Shown here: positions 61,837-64,000 of the stretch, one piece after another | Layout of the letters: each line of letters opens with the position of its first letter | How positions within the stretch are numbered: the stretch's first letter is position 1 | Source of the DNA: Pseudomonas sp. UYIF39 | GTDB taxonomy: Bacteria > Pseudomonadota > Gammaproteobacteria > Pseudomonadales > Pseudomonadaceae | Length of the DNA: 64,000 bases | Assembly: GCF_029963765.1 (NCBI RefSeq) | Contig: NZ_JALBYU010000013.1 | Span: forward strand, 107,130-171,129 | Direction of reading: 5' to 3' | Translations under genes and position numbers: made by a program | The notes under the pieces: generated by a model | The model's input: only the letters and a program-made list of their open reading frames with translations | Databases searched by the model: none | What the model was told of the DNA's origin: nothing

Positions 61837-62391
61837 CTAGAACACGAACTCGTGGTACGTCGCATCCACCTCTGCCTGGGTGATGCCGATATATGCCATC
61901 GTGACAGCGGGGCTGGAATGGTTCAGTACCCTGCAAATCTTCTCGATGGACACTCCGCCGTTGTACATCAGCCAGCCGCGAGTCTTCCGCATCGAGTGAG
62001 TACCAAGTTGCAGGCTCATTTCCTCGCCCACAGCCTTGAAGGCGTTCGCCACGGCGATCCGGCTTACGGCCTTCCCCTTGGCTCGGTTGCTCTCCACCTC
62101 GAACAAGTACGTGTGTGTCGGGTGAGCAGTCCTGCGGCGACCAATGATGGCTTTGGCTGAGCTATTGAGGTCGATAGTACGGGTCTTACCCGTCTTGGAT
62201 TCTTTGATCACCAGCTTATCGCCAGCAACATCCTCGAAGGTGAGGCTGAGAAGATCGCTGATACGAAGGGCAGTGTTGACCCCAAACCGCCAGATGTCCG
62301 CGTACAAGGAATTGCTCCTGGCGTTCTTGGTCAGCTTGCGGGAGATGGTTTCCGCTTCGCCCTCTGTTTTCACCGCTTCTACGATGTTCAT
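61837..62391 (-). CDS. Minimal tyrosine recombinase
   Basis: 184 residues, essentially a catalytic domain without the usual N-terminal core-binding domain, about the size of FimB/FimE. All family residues are visible: R43 in ALRISD, K66 in KESKTGKTR, H132 and R135 in THSMRKTR, H158 in LNHSSP and the nucleophile Y167 in MAYIG. It could move a small element or invert a switch rather than integrate a large island. ATG at 62391; three TTAATTAGA-type repeats lie just upstream. Confidence 0.87.
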   Translation of the reverse strand: MNIVEAVKTEGEAETISRKLTKNARSNSLYADIWRFGVNTALRISDLLSLTFEDVAGDKLVIKESKTGKTRTIDLNSSAKAIIGRRRTAHPTHTYLFEVESNRAKGKAVSRIAVANAFKAVGEEMSLQLGTHSMRKTRGWLMYNGGVSIEKICRVLNHSSPAVTMAYIGITQAEVDATYHEFVF

Positions 62392-62392
62392 A

Positions 62393-62510
62393 TCTAATTA
62401 ACACTCAATAGCTTAAGATGGTGATATGTTAATTAGAGCATATCCCTTCAGATGATGTCCAGTGTTTCCGTGGGTCTGCTTATTTACACAATGACATTCT
62501 GTTAATTAGA
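62393..62510. repeat. TGTTAATTAGA repeats upstream of the tyrosine recombinase
   Basis: Inverse copy at 62393-62403 just outside the start codon, direct copies at 62427-62437 and 62500-62510; all 11 bases identical. Candidate recombinase or regulator binding sites. Confidence 0.7.
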
Positions 62511-62564
62511 CACAATCCTGTGACCTTAACAGGCAATTAGCTCCTGAGCGGAAAGTAGCCACGG

Positions 62565-62657
62565 GTGATAACTAACGAACAAAGGCTGGTGGCCGATTGG
62601 TTGGCTAGCCCCGATGTAGTGCAGGAAGTGGCGAATGCTGGTTTAGTGAGCGAGTGA
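62565..62657 (+). CDS. Possible 30-residue peptide or gene remnant
   Basis: GTG start; the frame reads ITNEQRLVADWLASP followed by VVQEVANAGLVSE and stop. The amphipathic, protein-like composition stands out, but there is only a weak upstream site (GCGGAAAG) and no recognised family. It may be the remnant of a larger gene. Confidence 0.25.
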   Translation: MITNEQRLVADWLASPDVVQEVANAGLVSE

Positions 62658-63100
62658 CAGCGGGAAATTTGCAGTCGCGAATAAACCTGCGTGTGGCTGG
62701 CGTTCGGCTTAGCCCCTCTGCTTGCAATTCCAACGTTTCCGGGGCTTTCGACAAGGATAGAGGCTTGGGAGCGAAGCAAGGCAGGGGGCGAGGGGGAGTA
62801 TTGCATTAGTTTCGGCAATAGCTTCTGCATTTCGATCGGCTGATTTTTCAATCATTTCTTTCGTGAGCAGGTCGTGAAAGCATTTGGTGAAGTCGCCAAG
62901 CTTCACCGACCCGCCCCCACACCGACTCTCTTGACTGGACCGGTTGCTGGCCCTGCTCTCATTGCAGACGTGGTAGCGATTGCCAATTGATATCTAGTGC
63001 TTTGGGGAAAAGTGACGGGGCTCGTTCGGGGGGAGGCGACCCTTTAGGCTAATGCGATCAATCACTTTCCCTGCTCTTGCAGTAGAGCTTCGAATGCTGA

Positions 63101-63958
63101 CTAGTCAGGCATCAGTAAATCATTGTATTTGCTGGGCACTAGCGCAATCTCACCCCAAGCAAGCCTGTCCACCGCCAATCCCTTGCCATTCGTGGTGATG
63201 ACCCCGTAGAACATAACGATCCGTCCCGTCGAATCATCATTTATGCTCTTGTCTCTGCAGAATCCATCTGGAAGTTTGACAGTGAAATCACCTATTGCTG
63301 GATCGCACTCGATCCGAGTCATACGTGTCGAGGTTGAGAACGCACCTTTGTTCCAGCTGCGTTTGATTCTCCCGAAGTACAACCTCGGCATCTGTTCGGT
63401 GTTCAGAATGTCGGAAGTCAGCTCGGTCACGTTCGTTATCAGCTCAGCCAATTGAACCGCGTGCTGAGCGCCAGGAAGGAAGAAGTACTTGTCTTTGTTG
63501 ACTTCAAAGTTGGAGCAAATCCCTGCGACAGTAGTTATTTTGCTTGGCAGCTCGAAGGTTTCTCCTTTATGTCGGCCTATCGGTACCCATGCCAGCGGTC
63601 CACCAACATCCTCAACAGGGGTTTCATCGTAGTCGCCGCTTGGCGTAAGTTCGATCTCTGGCTTGGACTGGAGAAATTCCTTCACGATTGTTAAGTGTCC
63701 GTGGTCGATTGCTCGCTTAGCCTCCTCCCATGATTCATACCGTTTACCTTCTGCCTTTTTTGCTCTCAGAACACAAGCTACTTGTTGCCAGCGTTTAAGG
63801 TGGCGATAGAATGGGTCACGACGATTGATGAAAAGGTCTTTCTCCTTTGGGGTCCGCTCAACGTTCGTATAGCAACAAGGGCAGAAAAGGTTGCCCGTCA
63901 TCTCTTCTTCGTATTCATCTGGCGTGACTCGCCGGCTCGCTTTTAATGTAGTGGTCAA
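63101..63958 (-). CDS. CPCC-motif protein of unknown function, 5' end doubtful
   Basis: Up to 285 residues; not recognised. FCPCCYTNVERT (residues 25-36) suggests half of a metal-binding site; no second CxxC pair is visible. The only upstream start is TTG 63958, but its first codons lie in what looks like the end of an insertion sequence, so the original N-terminus may be lost; ATG inside the frame at residue 20 is an alternative. The body looks intact (PLAWVPIGRHKGETFELPSKITTVAG). Confidence 0.6.
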   Translation of the reverse strand: MTTTLKASRRVTPDEYEEEMTGNLFCPCCYTNVERTPKEKDLFINRRDPFYRHLKRWQQVACVLRAKKAEGKRYESWEEAKRAIDHGHLTIVKEFLQSKPEIELTPSGDYDETPVEDVGGPLAWVPIGRHKGETFELPSKITTVAGICSNFEVNKDKYFFLPGAQHAVQLAELITNVTELTSDILNTEQMPRLYFGRIKRSWNKGAFSTSTRMTRIECDPAIGDFTVKLPDGFCRDKSINDDSTGRIVMFYGVITTNGKGLAVDRLAWGEIALVPSKYNDLLMPD

Positions 63959-64000
63959 CTGATCCCGGACACGGTTTTAAGGTTTTCTTCGGTTTTTGCC
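63947..64000 (-). mobile_element. Possible insertion-sequence end at the window edge
   Basis: From 63947 the sequence starts TGTAGTGGTCAACTGATCCC, with the TG terminus and TGATCC-GGACAC style of IS3-like Pseudomonas elements. On the minus strand a frame entering from outside reads GKNRRKP and stops at 63977, resembling a transposase C-terminus. Too little is visible to name the element. Confidence 0.4.

Larger units (their letters stand above)
62392..63100. other. Mostly gene-free stretch upstream of the tyrosine recombinase
   Basis: 709 bases. Holds the TTAATTAGA repeats (62393-62510) and one possible small coding frame at 62565-62657; the remainder gives no credible gene. A minus-strand frame around 62709-62906 (GTG start, KLGDFTKCFHDLLTKEMIEK) may be a decayed gene end. 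Confidence 0.6.

Noticed and set aside
52542..64000. CRISPR array or restriction-modification system in the accessory region
   Set aside because: No regularly spaced repeats, cas-like genes, methyltransferase or restriction subunit motifs seen.

Overview
The window looks like a chromosome segment of a fluorescent-group Pseudomonas. The left 52 kb has high G+C, Pseudomonas-type REP palindromes, and the housekeeping order leuC-leuD-methyltransferase-leuB-asd-usg-fimV-truA-trpF-accD-folC-SPOR protein-cvpA-purF-metZ, an order I know from pseudomonads. The species cannot be fixed from the sequence alone.

Layout. 1-24,260 is conserved core: the end of a thioesterase gene, dusC, a five-PAS GGDEF/EAL protein, a LysR regulator divergent from leuCD, the leucine genes, aspartate-semialdehyde dehydrogenase and its catalytically dead paralogue, FimV, and the truA to purF series, ending with metZ and an SDR gene. 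24,416-24,792 is a Val-Asp-Asp tRNA operon with its own promoter and a terminator.

25,185-45,137 is a complete achromobactin-type siderophore locus (NRPS-independent): an ECF sigma factor, a FecR anti-sigma factor and an STN-domain TonB receptor, then acsF-acsD-acsE-yhcA-acsC-acsB-acsA, the cbrABCD importer, a FhuF-like iron reductase and an RraA-like protein. Most genes overlap by a few bases. Two near-identical Fur-box-like sites precede the sigma gene and acsF. The logic is to make citrate, ethanolamine and diaminobutyrate building blocks, join them with three IucA/IucC synthetases, export the product, re-import the ferric complex and reduce the iron. cbrB carries an 8-bp tandem repeat that shifts the frame relative to the ATG overlapping cbrA.

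45,373-50,947 encodes a Tat-exported molybdenum hydroxylase (large subunit, 2Fe-2S subunit, three-haem cytochrome c) with an XdhC maturation factor. A PuuB-like oxidase (50,998-52,281, minus strand) and tRNA-Val(GAC) follow.

From about 52,600 to the end is an AT-richer mosaic accessory region downstream of that tRNA gene. It holds an HNH-like/helical protein pair, a small membrane protein, two Rap1a/Tai-like immunity paralogues around a small cysteine-rich secreted protein, a Roco (Roc-COR) GTPase with a C-terminal membrane anchor, a decayed serine recombinase, a lipoprotein, a minimal tyrosine recombinase with TTAATTAGA repeats upstream, and a CPCC-motif protein whose 5' end seems to run into an insertion-sequence end at the right edge. 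This is the most likely place for undescribed biology, probably interbacterial or anti-phage conflict, but no function there is proven by sequence alone.
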